64,000 nucleotides of DNA from Lewinella sp. JB7 (lineage in GTDB: Bacteria > Bacteroidota > Bacteroidia > Chitinophagales > Saprospiraceae), in contig NZ_JANCTD010000003.1 in NCBI RefSeq assembly GCF_024297185.1, forward strand, positions 434,001 to 498,000, written 5' to 3'. Shown piece by piece: positions 34,529-42,791 of this stretch. The translations under genes and the position numbers were made by a program. The notes beneath the pieces were generated by a model that was not told the DNA's origin, did not search any database, and saw only the letters and a list, made by a program, of their open reading frames with translations. Within the stretch, counting starts at the first letter, position 1, and every line of letters begins with the position of its first letter.

Positions 34529-35725
34529 TCAGGGATTCAGGCGATAACCGGCTACCAACCCCACCGAGCGAAAGTTCGTGGAATTCGTGATATAGGTCTG
34601 CAGCACGTCCTGATCGTGGGTGTACCTGCCTTCCACCATCCACCGCCCCGAGCGCAGTCCCAGACCCGCGGCGAGGCCGAAGTTCCAGGTAGCCTCGTAA
34701 CTGCGGACGTGGGGGCCATCCGTGATGAAGGCGAAGCTTTTCCAGGGAAGCTGCAGCAAGCCCATGACTTCCACGAACAGGGCCCGATCCTGACCGAGGT
34801 GAACGTAACGGCGCACGCCTAGCGGAAGGTTGAGCGAGCGCAACCGAACGGACGATGTCCGGTTGGGCAGGGTATCCCGCAACGTATTGATCCGCTGCAG
34901 GTACAGCTCGCCGAACACCGCCCACCGGTTGTTCGCCAGGGGAAGTACGATCTCCGTCCCTACGCCGAGACTCACCCCGTAGCTGGCTTCCAGGGGACGG
35001 TCGGCGTGTCCTCCGAATCCGTTATCCACCAACGCATTTCCGAAGAAATAGGCTAATCCCGGACGGGCGTACAACCGGAAGCGATCGGTGGCGTAACTGC
35101 GGACGGAATGGGCAAATTCCACTCCCCGACAAGCATTGTACTCCTTGAAGTAGGCCACGAGGGCCCGCCGGTCGTAAGCCAGCTCCCGGAGGGACTGGTC
35201 ATTCGCCTCACAGTTCACTTGGCTACGCAGTTGCCCCCGGTACAGGTCCTGCTCCACGATGTTGTCGCCCCGCTGGTACCGTCGCCGGATGAGTTGTACG
35301 GGGACCTCGTCGCCCTTTCGGTAGAAAAATCTCCGGATTTCCCCCTCCTCCCAGTAGAGTAGGTCGGTTTCCCCGTCGATCAGCAGTTCCAGGAACGCCT
35401 GTTGTTCCCGGTATACCGGTTCCTCGGATCGGCTGAGCTCGGCCAGGCGATCGCTGGATGCGTCAATCTTCACGGTGGCGGCGACGTAGCGTAGACTGCC
35501 GTCCGTTAGTCCGAATTCCGCGATCCGATCGTAGCCGGCGGTTACGGTTTCCCCGTCGGGCGTCCGGTAGCGGATGCGCGTCGGGTTATCTACCCAGTCG
35601 GCGTTGTATATATCCACGGCTTGACGTTGTCCGTTGGCAAGGACGACGTATCCCGGCTCGAAGCCGGCCTGTCCGTAAAGAGTGAGCGTAAACAGCCAGG
35701 CGAGCAGGGTAAAGCACGGGTTCAT
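34529..35725 (-). CDS. outer-membrane protein of unknown function (tandem paralogue 1)
   Basis: 398 residues. Signal peptide MNPCFTLLAWLFTLTLYGQ. N-terminal module (about 22-190): GYVVLANGQRQAVDIYNADW, VDNPTRIRYRTPDG, IAEFGLTDGSLRYVAATVKI, AFLELLIDGETDLLYWEEG, FFYRKGDEVPVQLI; then a small helical linker with cysteines (CEANDQSLRELAYDRRALVA) and a C-terminal region of amphipathic strands ending RSVGLVAGYRLNP, consistent with an 8-10 stranded barrel. It is colinear with the neighbour at 35908-37098 and shares its first module with the protein at 59039. The family is unknown to me; widespread in Bacteroidota by pattern. Confidence 0.7.
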   Translation of the reverse strand: MNPCFTLLAWLFTLTLYGQAGFEPGYVVLANGQRQAVDIYNADWVDNPTRIRYRTPDGETVTAGYDRIAEFGLTDGSLRYVAATVKIDASSDRLAELSRSEEPVYREQQAFLELLIDGETDLLYWEEGEIRRFFYRKGDEVPVQLIRRRYQRGDNIVEQDLYRGQLRSQVNCEANDQSLRELAYDRRALVAYFKEYNACRGVEFAHSVRSYATDRFRLYARPGLAYFFGNALVDNGFGGHADRPLEASYGVSLGVGTEIVLPLANNRWAVFGELYLQRINTLRDTLPNRTSSVRLRSLNLPLGVRRYVHLGQDRALFVEVMGLLQLPWKSFAFITDGPHVRSYEATWNFGLAAGLGLRSGRWMVEGRYTHDQDVLQTYITNSTNFRSVGLVAGYRLNP

Positions 35726-35790
35726 GCAGGTAATTTGCAGTGAAGCTAATTCCGGATTTACTGTTGTCGGATTTTATTTTCGGCGGTAGC

Positions 35791-35806
35791 GGCGGCGCGC
35801 GGGAGC
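35791..35806 (+). repeat. GC-rich repeat element, copy 1
   Basis: GGCGGCGCGCGGGAGC, identical to 37225-37240 and to the reverse complement of 42147-42162. Upstream it shares a looser ATTTTA...TTCG context with copy 2. It lies 65 bp upstream of the start of tandem paralogue 1. Confidence 0.6.
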
Positions 35807-35907
35807 CCGCTAATTCAGCAAAGAGCGATCACTCCGGACCAGTCACATTCCGCACGCAAGGACAGCCTGGAAGGGACGGTATCGCCACCTCACGACCAGT
35901 AGGCCGC

Positions 35908-37098
35908 TCAGCGCAGCCGGTAGTTTATCATCATCCGAACGTCCCAAAAAGCAGTAGCGAAGTAGGCGTATTCCCGCAACATATCCCACTGCCTACTACC
36001 CTGAACTTCGACCGACCACCGTTGCCGTTGGAGGCCACCGGAGATTCCGACTTGGTAATTCCACCGGGGTTTAAGCTGGTGGGTGTGCTGAGCGCCCCCC
36101 CGCGAGTACACCATCCCGTCAAGGGGTACTTGGAACACACCCAGCGCGCGAATAAACGCGGCGGAACGGGCCGATAGATGAATATAGCGTTTGACCCCGA
36201 AGGGTACGTTGATCAATTGTAGGTAAACGGCCGATCCACCGGAAGGCGGCACCAGCGAGGTGCTGCTGATTCGCTGATATTGCGCGCCGAAGTGCACCGC
36301 CCACCGCTGTTTGGCCAGGGGAAGAATTCGTTCCACCGTGAGTCCGAGCGTCTGGGAGTAGGTCGTTCCTATCGGTTTGTCGCTTCCGGCCAGCAGATGC
36401 CGGGTGGGACCGGTATAGAGCCCCATTCCCCCACCGAGCCAGACCTGCAGGGGTGAGGAGGTAGGCGCGGGCCGGTAGGTCTTTGAGAGGTTTCCGGTGC
36501 AGGCGTTATAGGATTGGAAATAGTCCGCCAACTCCCTCCGCGTGTACTTCAGGGTAGAGAGTGCATTGCCGCTTTCCGGGCAGAATACCGCAGATTGTAG
36601 TTGTCCCCGGTAGTTATGCTGGGTAATGATCTTACGTTCCTTCAGGTAACGGCGGTTGACCAGTTGTACGGGTACCTCGGAGGCCAGGCGGTAAAAGTAT
36701 CGCTTACGTTCGCCCGCTTCCCAGTAGAACAGATCGGCTTCCCCGTCCACGACGTACTCCAGAAATACCCGTTCCGTTACCCACTGGGGTTTGGAATGCT
36801 GGTCCAGCCCGGCGGTGTGATCGCGGGAAGAATCGATCTCCACCTTGGCAGTCAGGTACCGCAGGCTTTCGTCGGCGAGGCCGAACTCCGCGACCGTCGT
36901 CACGTCACCGGTAAGTATTTGCCCGTCAGCGGTGCGGTACTTAAACCGCACCGGGTTATCCACCCACCCAAAATCGTAGACCTCGATCTCCCGGCGCATT
37001 CCCTCATGATCGATGAGATATCCGGCTTGGTAGGATGCCTGACCGGTAAGCATTAACGACGGCCAGATCAGTACCACCAGGAAATAAAGTCTAGGCAT
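35908..37098 (-). CDS. outer-membrane protein of unknown function (tandem paralogue 2)
   Basis: 396 residues. Signal peptide MPRLYFLVVLIWPSLMLTGQ. Same layout as the downstream copy: GYLIDHEGMRREIEVYDFGW, VDNPVRFKYRTADGQ, VAEFGLADESLRYLTAKVEI, VFLEYVVDGEADLFYWEAG, YFYRLASEVPVQLVNRRY, a CPESGNALSTLKYTRRELAD linker and a beta-rich C-terminal half ending DVRMMINYRLR. The N-terminal module is better conserved between the two than the barrel part. Probably an outer-membrane barrel with a periplasmic N-domain, of unknown role. Both genes are on the minus strand and could be co-transcribed, but a 182-bp gap separates them. Confidence 0.7.
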   Translation of the reverse strand: MPRLYFLVVLIWPSLMLTGQASYQAGYLIDHEGMRREIEVYDFGWVDNPVRFKYRTADGQILTGDVTTVAEFGLADESLRYLTAKVEIDSSRDHTAGLDQHSKPQWVTERVFLEYVVDGEADLFYWEAGERKRYFYRLASEVPVQLVNRRYLKERKIITQHNYRGQLQSAVFCPESGNALSTLKYTRRELADYFQSYNACTGNLSKTYRPAPTSSPLQVWLGGGMGLYTGPTRHLLAGSDKPIGTTYSQTLGLTVERILPLAKQRWAVHFGAQYQRISSTSLVPPSGGSAVYLQLINVPFGVKRYIHLSARSAAFIRALGVFQVPLDGMVYSRGGAQHTHQLKPRWNYQVGISGGLQRQRWSVEVQGSRQWDMLREYAYFATAFWDVRMMINYRLR

Positions 37099-37224
37099 AT
37101 TGACAATGACGTTTCATGAGAGCAAAACACGGGCCACCAATCACGCATGACCTACCTTTTCCCTAACGTACACCCGTTCGCCGAACGTCTTATTCCCTCC
37201 ATTTTAGCATTCGTCGTGGCGGGC

Positions 37225-37240
37225 GGCGGCGCGCGGGAGC
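37225..37240 (+). repeat. GC-rich repeat element, copy 2
   Basis: Same 16-bp word as at 35791; here the match to copy 3 (42147-42162, inverted) extends to about 27 bp as GGGCGGCGGCGCGCGGGAGC then AACGAAA with one indel. Copies 2 and 3 therefore bracket the susCD pair in opposite orientation. Confidence 0.65.
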
Positions 37241-37245
37241 CAACG

Positions 37246-37283
37246 AAAAAAGCCAGACCGAGCGTGGCACTCGATCTGGCTTT
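37246..37283 (-). terminator. rho-independent terminator of the susCD transcript
   Basis: Read on the minus strand, a 14-bp stem (plus-strand arms 37249-37262 and 37270-37283, one G-U wobble) with a 7-nt loop is followed by a run of six T (37246-37251). It lies 57 bp after the susD stop. Confidence 0.8.
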
Positions 37284-37339
37284 AGTAAGGTAACCTTCAC
37301 TACCCGGCGGCTGCCGGCTTGATGAGGAATGGCGGTCAA

Positions 37340-39028
37340 TTAGTTATTGTACCCCGTATTCTGCGGATAGCCACCGAGGGTACGGTCAATCTGATCCTGT
37401 GGAACCGGGCGCACGACGTGGAAATCCTGAATGTTGGGTCCACCCTCCGGGTTGTACTGGTGTACGCGCTCGACCAGGGTCATGGTGCGCGTCAGGTCGA
37501 ACCAGCGATGGCCCTCACCGACGAGCTCACGGCCGCGTTCGTCCAGCAGGAAGTTGAGGCTGACGTCTCCGGCGGAGATCTTGATGTCCTCCTCCATACC
37601 CTCGACGGCGGAGCGCACGCGGATCACGTTGATGTCCTCCGCGGCACCGTCCAGGTCACCCTGCTTCAGGCGGGCTTCGGCGCGGATCAGGTAGGCGTCG
37701 GCGAGGCGCATCAGTACGAAATCACGCTGACCCTGAGTATGCTGGCGGTTGGGGCGGGTGGGGTCCAGCCACTTCTTCAGGGTGGGGTAATTGCGCTCGG
37801 TGTACTCTTCGTTCGTAAAGACGAGGTAGCGCGTGCGGGCCTGCCGCGACTGCGGCCACTCGCTTTCCAGTTGCGGGCCGGGGATGTAGATGGCCGTATC
37901 GCCCAGGGCGAATTTGGGCTGTCCGGCGGTGCCGTAGCCGGCGGCGGCCTCCTCCGCGCTCCAGGTCGGGATCGTGGATTCGTTATTGGCCAGCCAGGCG
38001 TGCTTGAAGGACTTATCGTAGCGGGTGTCGATGGACCGGTCCCACAGATTGAGGGTATACTGCGTGGGGCGGAAGCGTTTCCACGGGCGTCCGTTCTCGA
38101 CGTCGCGGGTCATGCCGGGCTGATTATCGTACTCCATTAGGAAGTAGAGGTGCCCCCGGTGACCCTCGCCATCGATGCCCTCATCGACCTGTGATTTCGA
38201 GTTTTGCACGGTCCAGATCACCTCGGAATTCTGCTCGTTGGAAATGTCCCAGAGGTCTTCGAAATCGTCGAGCAACTCGAAGTCGTAGTCTTCGATCACC
38301 TGCGTCATCAGGCTTTCGGCACGGGAGGCATCTCCGGCGTCCGCGAAGCCCGTGTAGCTGCGGCGCATGTACACTTTGGCCAGCAGGAACTGGGCCGCCG
38401 GTTTCGTCGCGCGGCCGTAATCGCCCTGTTCGGCCGGCAGGTTAGCAATGGCAAACTCCAGATCCGGTATGATCGCCTGGGTATAGACTTCCGACTGGGC
38501 GGTGCGGTTGGCCTCCACTTCCACGCCAATGGTTTCTTCCAGCGTGAGGTGGACGTCACCGTAGATGCGTACTAAGTCGAAGTAGTAAAGTGCGCGAAGG
38601 AAACGTACCTCCGCAAGGCGGGCCGTTTTCACCTCTTCGGATACGGCTTCCAGTCCCTCGGACCGATTGATCACGGCGTTGGCCTGGTTGATACCCCGGT
38701 AGTGATCCCGCCAGGTATCGCGGATGAATCGGTCGGACCCGTTCAGGCGACCGTCGTAAGCGTTGATACCCTTAAAACTACCGTCCGATCCGTTGGTGTA
38801 GGTATCGGTACCGAATACGGTCATGGTAAACCCGCGCTCCACCCCGTAGAAGGGCTTCATGAAGGAGTAGGTGGCCTTTACGGCATCCTCGAAACCGCCG
38901 GCGGTGGGATAGTAGGTCGCCGCCGATACGCCGGAAATAAGTTCTTCCTCCAGGTACTGATCGCAGGAGGTGCTATAGGCGCCCAGCCCGGTAAGGGCGA
39001 GGGCGTAGATGAAATGTTTGATTTTCAC
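37340..39028 (-). CDS. SusD/RagB family nutrient-binding lipoprotein
   Basis: 562 residues. Lipoprotein signal with lipobox YSTSC at about residue 22, followed by DQYLEEELISGVSAATYYPT, the characteristic SusD N-terminus. Helical TPR-like core: YYFDLVRIYGDVHLTLEET, KPAAQFLLAKVYMRRSYTGF, and the C-terminal RGRELVGEGHRWFDLTRTMT, followed by VRPVPQDQIDRTLGGYPQN. It sits on the cell surface as the lid of the SusC channel and binds the oligosaccharide or peptide cargo. 11 bp downstream of susC. Specificity cannot be predicted. Confidence 0.95.
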   Translation of the reverse strand: MKIKHFIYALALTGLGAYSTSCDQYLEEELISGVSAATYYPTAGGFEDAVKATYSFMKPFYGVERGFTMTVFGTDTYTNGSDGSFKGINAYDGRLNGSDRFIRDTWRDHYRGINQANAVINRSEGLEAVSEEVKTARLAEVRFLRALYYFDLVRIYGDVHLTLEETIGVEVEANRTAQSEVYTQAIIPDLEFAIANLPAEQGDYGRATKPAAQFLLAKVYMRRSYTGFADAGDASRAESLMTQVIEDYDFELLDDFEDLWDISNEQNSEVIWTVQNSKSQVDEGIDGEGHRGHLYFLMEYDNQPGMTRDVENGRPWKRFRPTQYTLNLWDRSIDTRYDKSFKHAWLANNESTIPTWSAEEAAAGYGTAGQPKFALGDTAIYIPGPQLESEWPQSRQARTRYLVFTNEEYTERNYPTLKKWLDPTRPNRQHTQGQRDFVLMRLADAYLIRAEARLKQGDLDGAAEDINVIRVRSAVEGMEEDIKISAGDVSLNFLLDERGRELVGEGHRWFDLTRTMTLVERVHQYNPEGGPNIQDFHVVRPVPQDQIDRTLGGYPQNTGYNN

Positions 39029-39039
39029 GATGGTACTTT

Positions 39040-42018
39040 TTAGAAGGTGGCACGTACGCCAGCCAGGATGATCTTGTTGCTCGGAATAACGTCGTTCTGC
39101 GAGGGGTCCTGAAGTTCGGGGTCGAAGCTCTCGTACTTCGAGCTGAACCAGAGGTTCTGGCCCGATACGTATACCCGCAGACGGGACAGCCCGAGGCGGG
39201 TGATCACGTTGTCGGGTAACTCGTAGCCCAGTTGCACGTTGCGCAACTTGACGAAGCTACCGTCGAAGTAAGTGAGCGTGGATCCGTTACGGGGGCTCTC
39301 CTGGTTCTCGTTCGGCCGGGGGTTCGCGTTCGTGGGATTATCGATGGTCCAGTAGTCGACATCGAGGTTGTTGTAGCGGGCAAACAGCGAGTTGTTGCTG
39401 CCGTGGAAGCGACTGGAGATCATCTGCCCCTGGCGGAAGAAGAGGAAGAAGGACAAGTCCACGCCCCGGTACTCGAACCGGTTGGTGAGTCCGCCGAAGA
39501 AATCGGGGACGTCGTTGCCCAGGATTACCCGGTCGGCGGGGGTGATGACGCCGTCGCCGTCGATATCGTCGAGTTTGATCTCCCCCGGTACCTTGTTCTC
39601 GCGGCTGTCAGCCAGTTCCACTTCGTTGGACTGGTAGATGCCGATCTTGCGGTAGTCGAAGAAGACGTTGATGGGCTGGCCGATGAACCACTGGTTACCG
39701 ACGTCGTCGAGCGGATTGCCGTCACCGTCGAACAGGGCCAGTTCCGTGATTTCTTCCCGGTAGCCGGAAATGTTGAAATCGACGTCCCAGTTCAGACCGG
39801 TGGGGTTGTTGAGGATACCCGCGCCGAGCACGAGTTCGGCACCGTTGGTCCGGGTAGAACCGACGTTCTGCAGAATGCTGGAGTAGCCGGAGGTCGGCGG
39901 CAGGTTGCGGGCCAGCAGCAGGTCTTCGGTGTTCGTGCGGTAGATCTCGAAGGAGGCGTTGAAGCGACCGTTCAGTACGTCGATGTCAAAGCCGGCGTTG
40001 ACGGTCTTGGAAACTTCCCAGCCCAGTTCGGAATTGGGGATGTCCCGCAGGGCAAAGCCGAAGGCGGGGCTTTCGTCCCAGGCGTAGACCGTCCGCTGCA
40101 GACCACCCTGGGTCTGGTAGGGATCGACGGAGGTGTTACCTACTTCGCCGTAGCTCGCCCGCAGTTTCAGGCCGTTGAGCCAGCTCAGTCCCTGCATGAA
40201 GGGTTCGGCGCCGACGCGCCAGCCGACGGAGATGCCCGGGAAGTAATTCCACTGGTTACCCGCGGCAAGGCGGCTGGAACCGTCGGCCCGCAGGCTGGCC
40301 TGCAACAGGTATTTACCGTTGATGGCGTAGTTGACCCGGCCCATGAAGGAGGCGAGTTGCCATTCGGTCAGATCCGACTCGATATCGCCCTTAACCTCCG
40401 CGGTACGGAGGTTATAGAACAACTGGCTCTCGTAGGGAAGGTTGGTCACGCTGGCGGCAGCGCTCTCCGTCCGCAGACTCTGGATGGACTGCAGCAGGGT
40501 AACCCCCAGTTCGTCATTCGCTCCGATCGACCGGTTGTAGTTCAGGATGTTTTCCAGGGTGTAGCCGAAATCCTGCACGTTCTGAGTGCTGGCATCGGCG
40601 GGGCCTCCCCGGTTGTTGTTGGTCAGACTGCCGTTGAAGGCACCCCGACGGTAATAGCGGATGTCAGGACCGAAGTTGGTGGTGAACACGAGGCCTTCCG
40701 CCAGATTCGCCTTCAGGTACAGCGGCGCGAAAATGCGCGTTACGCGGCGATCGTCCACTACGGCGTTGGGCTCCAGTTCCGCCAGGGGGTTGGTCCGGAT
40801 ACCGTCGTTGGTGGGCAGGAAGCGTACCGAGCCGTCCTCGTTGTACGCCACGCCGAGGGGGTTGTTGGCCAGTGCTTCGAAGATGGTCGCCGTGGAACCG
40901 TAGTTCTGCAGGGAATTGGAGGCGGTAAAGGAGATACCGGCCTGGAAGATGCGTCCGATCTTCTGGTCCAGGTTCACCCGCGCGGTGAAGCGGCGGAAGT
41001 CCATGTTGGAGATGATGCCCTTCTCGTCAAAGTAGCCGAGCGACATATTGAACTGGGTGCTTTCGTTGCCGCCCCGTACACCGAGCTGGTGGTTGGTCTG
41101 CCAGCCGTTGCCGATAACAAGGTCCTGAAAGTCGGTGCTGCGTCCCAGGGCGATGCTCTCGAGCTCGGTGGGATCCTGGAAGACGTCCTCGTCCGTCGGG
41201 ATGGCGCCGTTCCAGCCGTCGCGCTGACTTTCCCGCTTGAGGGCCGCGAACTCCGCGCCGTTCATCATATCGACGGTGTTGAGGGCGCTGGTGCCGCCGT
41301 AGTAACCGTCGTAGCTGACGATCGTACGACCGGCCGAGCCGCGCTTGGTGGTCACGATGATGACGCCGTTGGATCCCCGGCTACCGTAAATGGCGGTGGC
41401 GGCGGCATCCTTCAGGATCTCCATCGACTCGATGTCCTGGGGGTTGATGTCCGCAATGGCACTCGTGCCGGAGGTTTGGGGGATTCCGTCGATGACGAAG
41501 AGGGGGTCGTTGGAGGCCGACAGGGACCGCCGGCCACGCACCCGGATGCTGGGGTTCGCGCCGGGGCGACCGCCGGGGCTGACGATGTCGACCCCGCTCA
41601 CCTGCCCCTGCATGGCCGTGACGGCACCGGGGGTAGCGATTTTCTTGATTTGTTCGTCGTCCAGACTGGCGATGGCGCCCGTGACGTCTCGCTTCTTCTG
41701 GATACCGTAGCCGACGACGACGACTTCGTCGAGGGTCTCGGCATCTTCCAGCAGGACGATCTCGAAGGCCGTTTGGTTACCAACTTGAATGATCTGGCTT
41801 TCGTAGCCGGTATAGGTGACGACCAGGTGGGGATCGTCGCCGGTGACGCTGAGGGAAAAATTGCCATCGATATCGGTTACGGTTCCGGTATTGGTTCCCT
41901 CTAAAAGTACGGTCGCTCCGATGAGGGGTTCCCCGGACTCGTCGGTTATGACCCCGGTGACCTGGGCGCTGAGCACGCTGATCCAGCCCCAGCAGAGGAG
42001 GAGTAAAATTGTTCGCAT
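39040..42018 (-). CDS. SusC/RagA family TonB-linked outer-membrane transporter
   Basis: 992 residues. Signal peptide to LSAQ; carboxypeptidase-regulatory-like domain (VTGVITDESGEPLIGATVLL, about 20-95); the SusC signature LDEVVVVGYGIQKKRDVTGA; plug domain with RVRGRRSLSASNDPLFVIDG and IYGSRGSNGVIIVTTKRG; 22-strand barrel ending NKIILAGVRATF. It imports the cargo delivered by SusD, powered by TonB/ExbBD, which are not in this window. No sigma/anti-sigma or glycosidase gene is adjacent, so the locus is a minimal SusCD pair. The long open frame on the opposite strand (39232-41904) is a shadow. Confidence 0.96.
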   Translation of the reverse strand: MRTILLLLCWGWISVLSAQVTGVITDESGEPLIGATVLLEGTNTGTVTDIDGNFSLSVTGDDPHLVVTYTGYESQIIQVGNQTAFEIVLLEDAETLDEVVVVGYGIQKKRDVTGAIASLDDEQIKKIATPGAVTAMQGQVSGVDIVSPGGRPGANPSIRVRGRRSLSASNDPLFVIDGIPQTSGTSAIADINPQDIESMEILKDAAATAIYGSRGSNGVIIVTTKRGSAGRTIVSYDGYYGGTSALNTVDMMNGAEFAALKRESQRDGWNGAIPTDEDVFQDPTELESIALGRSTDFQDLVIGNGWQTNHQLGVRGGNESTQFNMSLGYFDEKGIISNMDFRRFTARVNLDQKIGRIFQAGISFTASNSLQNYGSTATIFEALANNPLGVAYNEDGSVRFLPTNDGIRTNPLAELEPNAVVDDRRVTRIFAPLYLKANLAEGLVFTTNFGPDIRYYRRGAFNGSLTNNNRGGPADASTQNVQDFGYTLENILNYNRSIGANDELGVTLLQSIQSLRTESAAASVTNLPYESQLFYNLRTAEVKGDIESDLTEWQLASFMGRVNYAINGKYLLQASLRADGSSRLAAGNQWNYFPGISVGWRVGAEPFMQGLSWLNGLKLRASYGEVGNTSVDPYQTQGGLQRTVYAWDESPAFGFALRDIPNSELGWEVSKTVNAGFDIDVLNGRFNASFEIYRTNTEDLLLARNLPPTSGYSSILQNVGSTRTNGAELVLGAGILNNPTGLNWDVDFNISGYREEITELALFDGDGNPLDDVGNQWFIGQPINVFFDYRKIGIYQSNEVELADSRENKVPGEIKLDDIDGDGVITPADRVILGNDVPDFFGGLTNRFEYRGVDLSFFLFFRQGQMISSRFHGSNNSLFARYNNLDVDYWTIDNPTNANPRPNENQESPRNGSTLTYFDGSFVKLRNVQLGYELPDNVITRLGLSRLRVYVSGQNLWFSSKYESFDPELQDPSQNDVIPSNKIILAGVRATF

Positions 42019-42102
42019 GATTACGTTAAGCTAGTGTGAGATAGTTGATTCTTTCGAACCTAGTGAAATTCAGGAATAAATATACCCAATATTAAGACTT
42101 TC

Positions 42103-42110
42103 GCAAGATA
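42103..42110 (-). promoter_or_regulatory. variant -7 element TATCTTGC upstream of susC
   Basis: Minus-strand TATCTTGC about 85 bp before the susC ATG, in an AT-rich stretch (42050-42120). It is the best promoter candidate in the 42019-42312 intergenic region. Confidence 0.35.
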
Positions 42111-42146
42111 AAGCAGGGAAATACACTTATTCCGGTGTCTTTCGTT

Positions 42147-42162
42147 GCTCCCGCGCGCCGCC
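42147..42162 (-). repeat. GC-rich repeat element, copy 3 (inverted)
   Basis: Reverse complement of the 16-bp word at 35791 and 37225; with flanks, about 27 bp match copy 2. It lies in the intergenic space between susC and the VOC gene, which holds nothing else recognisable. Confidence 0.65.
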
Positions 42163-42312
42163 GCCCCCTACCCCGCCGGTGGCCGTTTCGGTCGGTCTAC
42201 GGCCTCGGTCGGTTAACACCCCGGGCGTTCCCCTTAGGCCCCGATTGCCCCCGCCGAGTGGTTTCGCGTGCCGACAAAAAGATTACCTTAACTCTACTAA
42301 TTTCCTACCTGC

Positions 42313-42729
42313 ATGACCAAGCAAATATGGCTTAACCTGCCCGTCACCGACGTAGCCGCCTCCCGTAAATTTTTCCGCGCGATCGGCTTTCGGGAGAGCC
42401 CGCGCCACGCCGGTAATCCTCACCTTGCCGGTTTTCTGATCGGGGAGCACGACTTCGTCATGATGCTCTTTCCGCAAACTGAGTTCCAGAACTTCACCCA
42501 ACTACCCGTCACCGATACGGGTAAGTCCTCGGAGGTACTCATCAACGTCGATGCCGAAAACCCCGCGGCCGTGGACGCTATGCGGGACCGGGTCGCCGCG
42601 GCCGGCGGGAACATCTACACGCCCCCTACCCTCGTCAATGGGTGGATGTACCTGTTCTGCTTCGCCGACCCCGACGGACACCGGTGGTGCGTGATGCACA
42701 TGGACGAATCCGCGATGCCCGGAAAGTAA
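42313..42729 (+). CDS. VOC family (glyoxalase-like) protein
   Basis: 138 residues. It starts MTKQIWLNLPVTDVAASRKF (the usual LPV-D-xxxS-xxFY start) and has two beta-alpha-beta-beta-beta units, with FLIGEHDFVMMLF in the first and VNGWMYLFCFADPDGHRWCV in the second. This is the PhnB/YP_-type VOC subset related to Glo_EDI_BRP proteins, mostly uncharacterised. The residues that bind metal in true glyoxalase I are not obviously complete. 62 bp before the MFS gene on the same strand. Confidence 0.85.
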   Translation: MTKQIWLNLPVTDVAASRKFFRAIGFRESPRHAGNPHLAGFLIGEHDFVMMLFPQTEFQNFTQLPVTDTGKSSEVLINVDAENPAAVDAMRDRVAAAGGNIYTPPTLVNGWMYLFCFADPDGHRWCVMHMDESAMPGK

Positions 42730-42791
42730 GGCGCGAGCGAGTTGGGGAACAGAATGCGTACTTTCCCGCCGCTTTCACTTCAACCCCGATC

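Noticed and set aside
39232-41904. 890-residue open frame antisense to susC
   Set aside because: Low-complexity Val/Gly/Asp composition and no motif; susC on the other strand is unambiguous.
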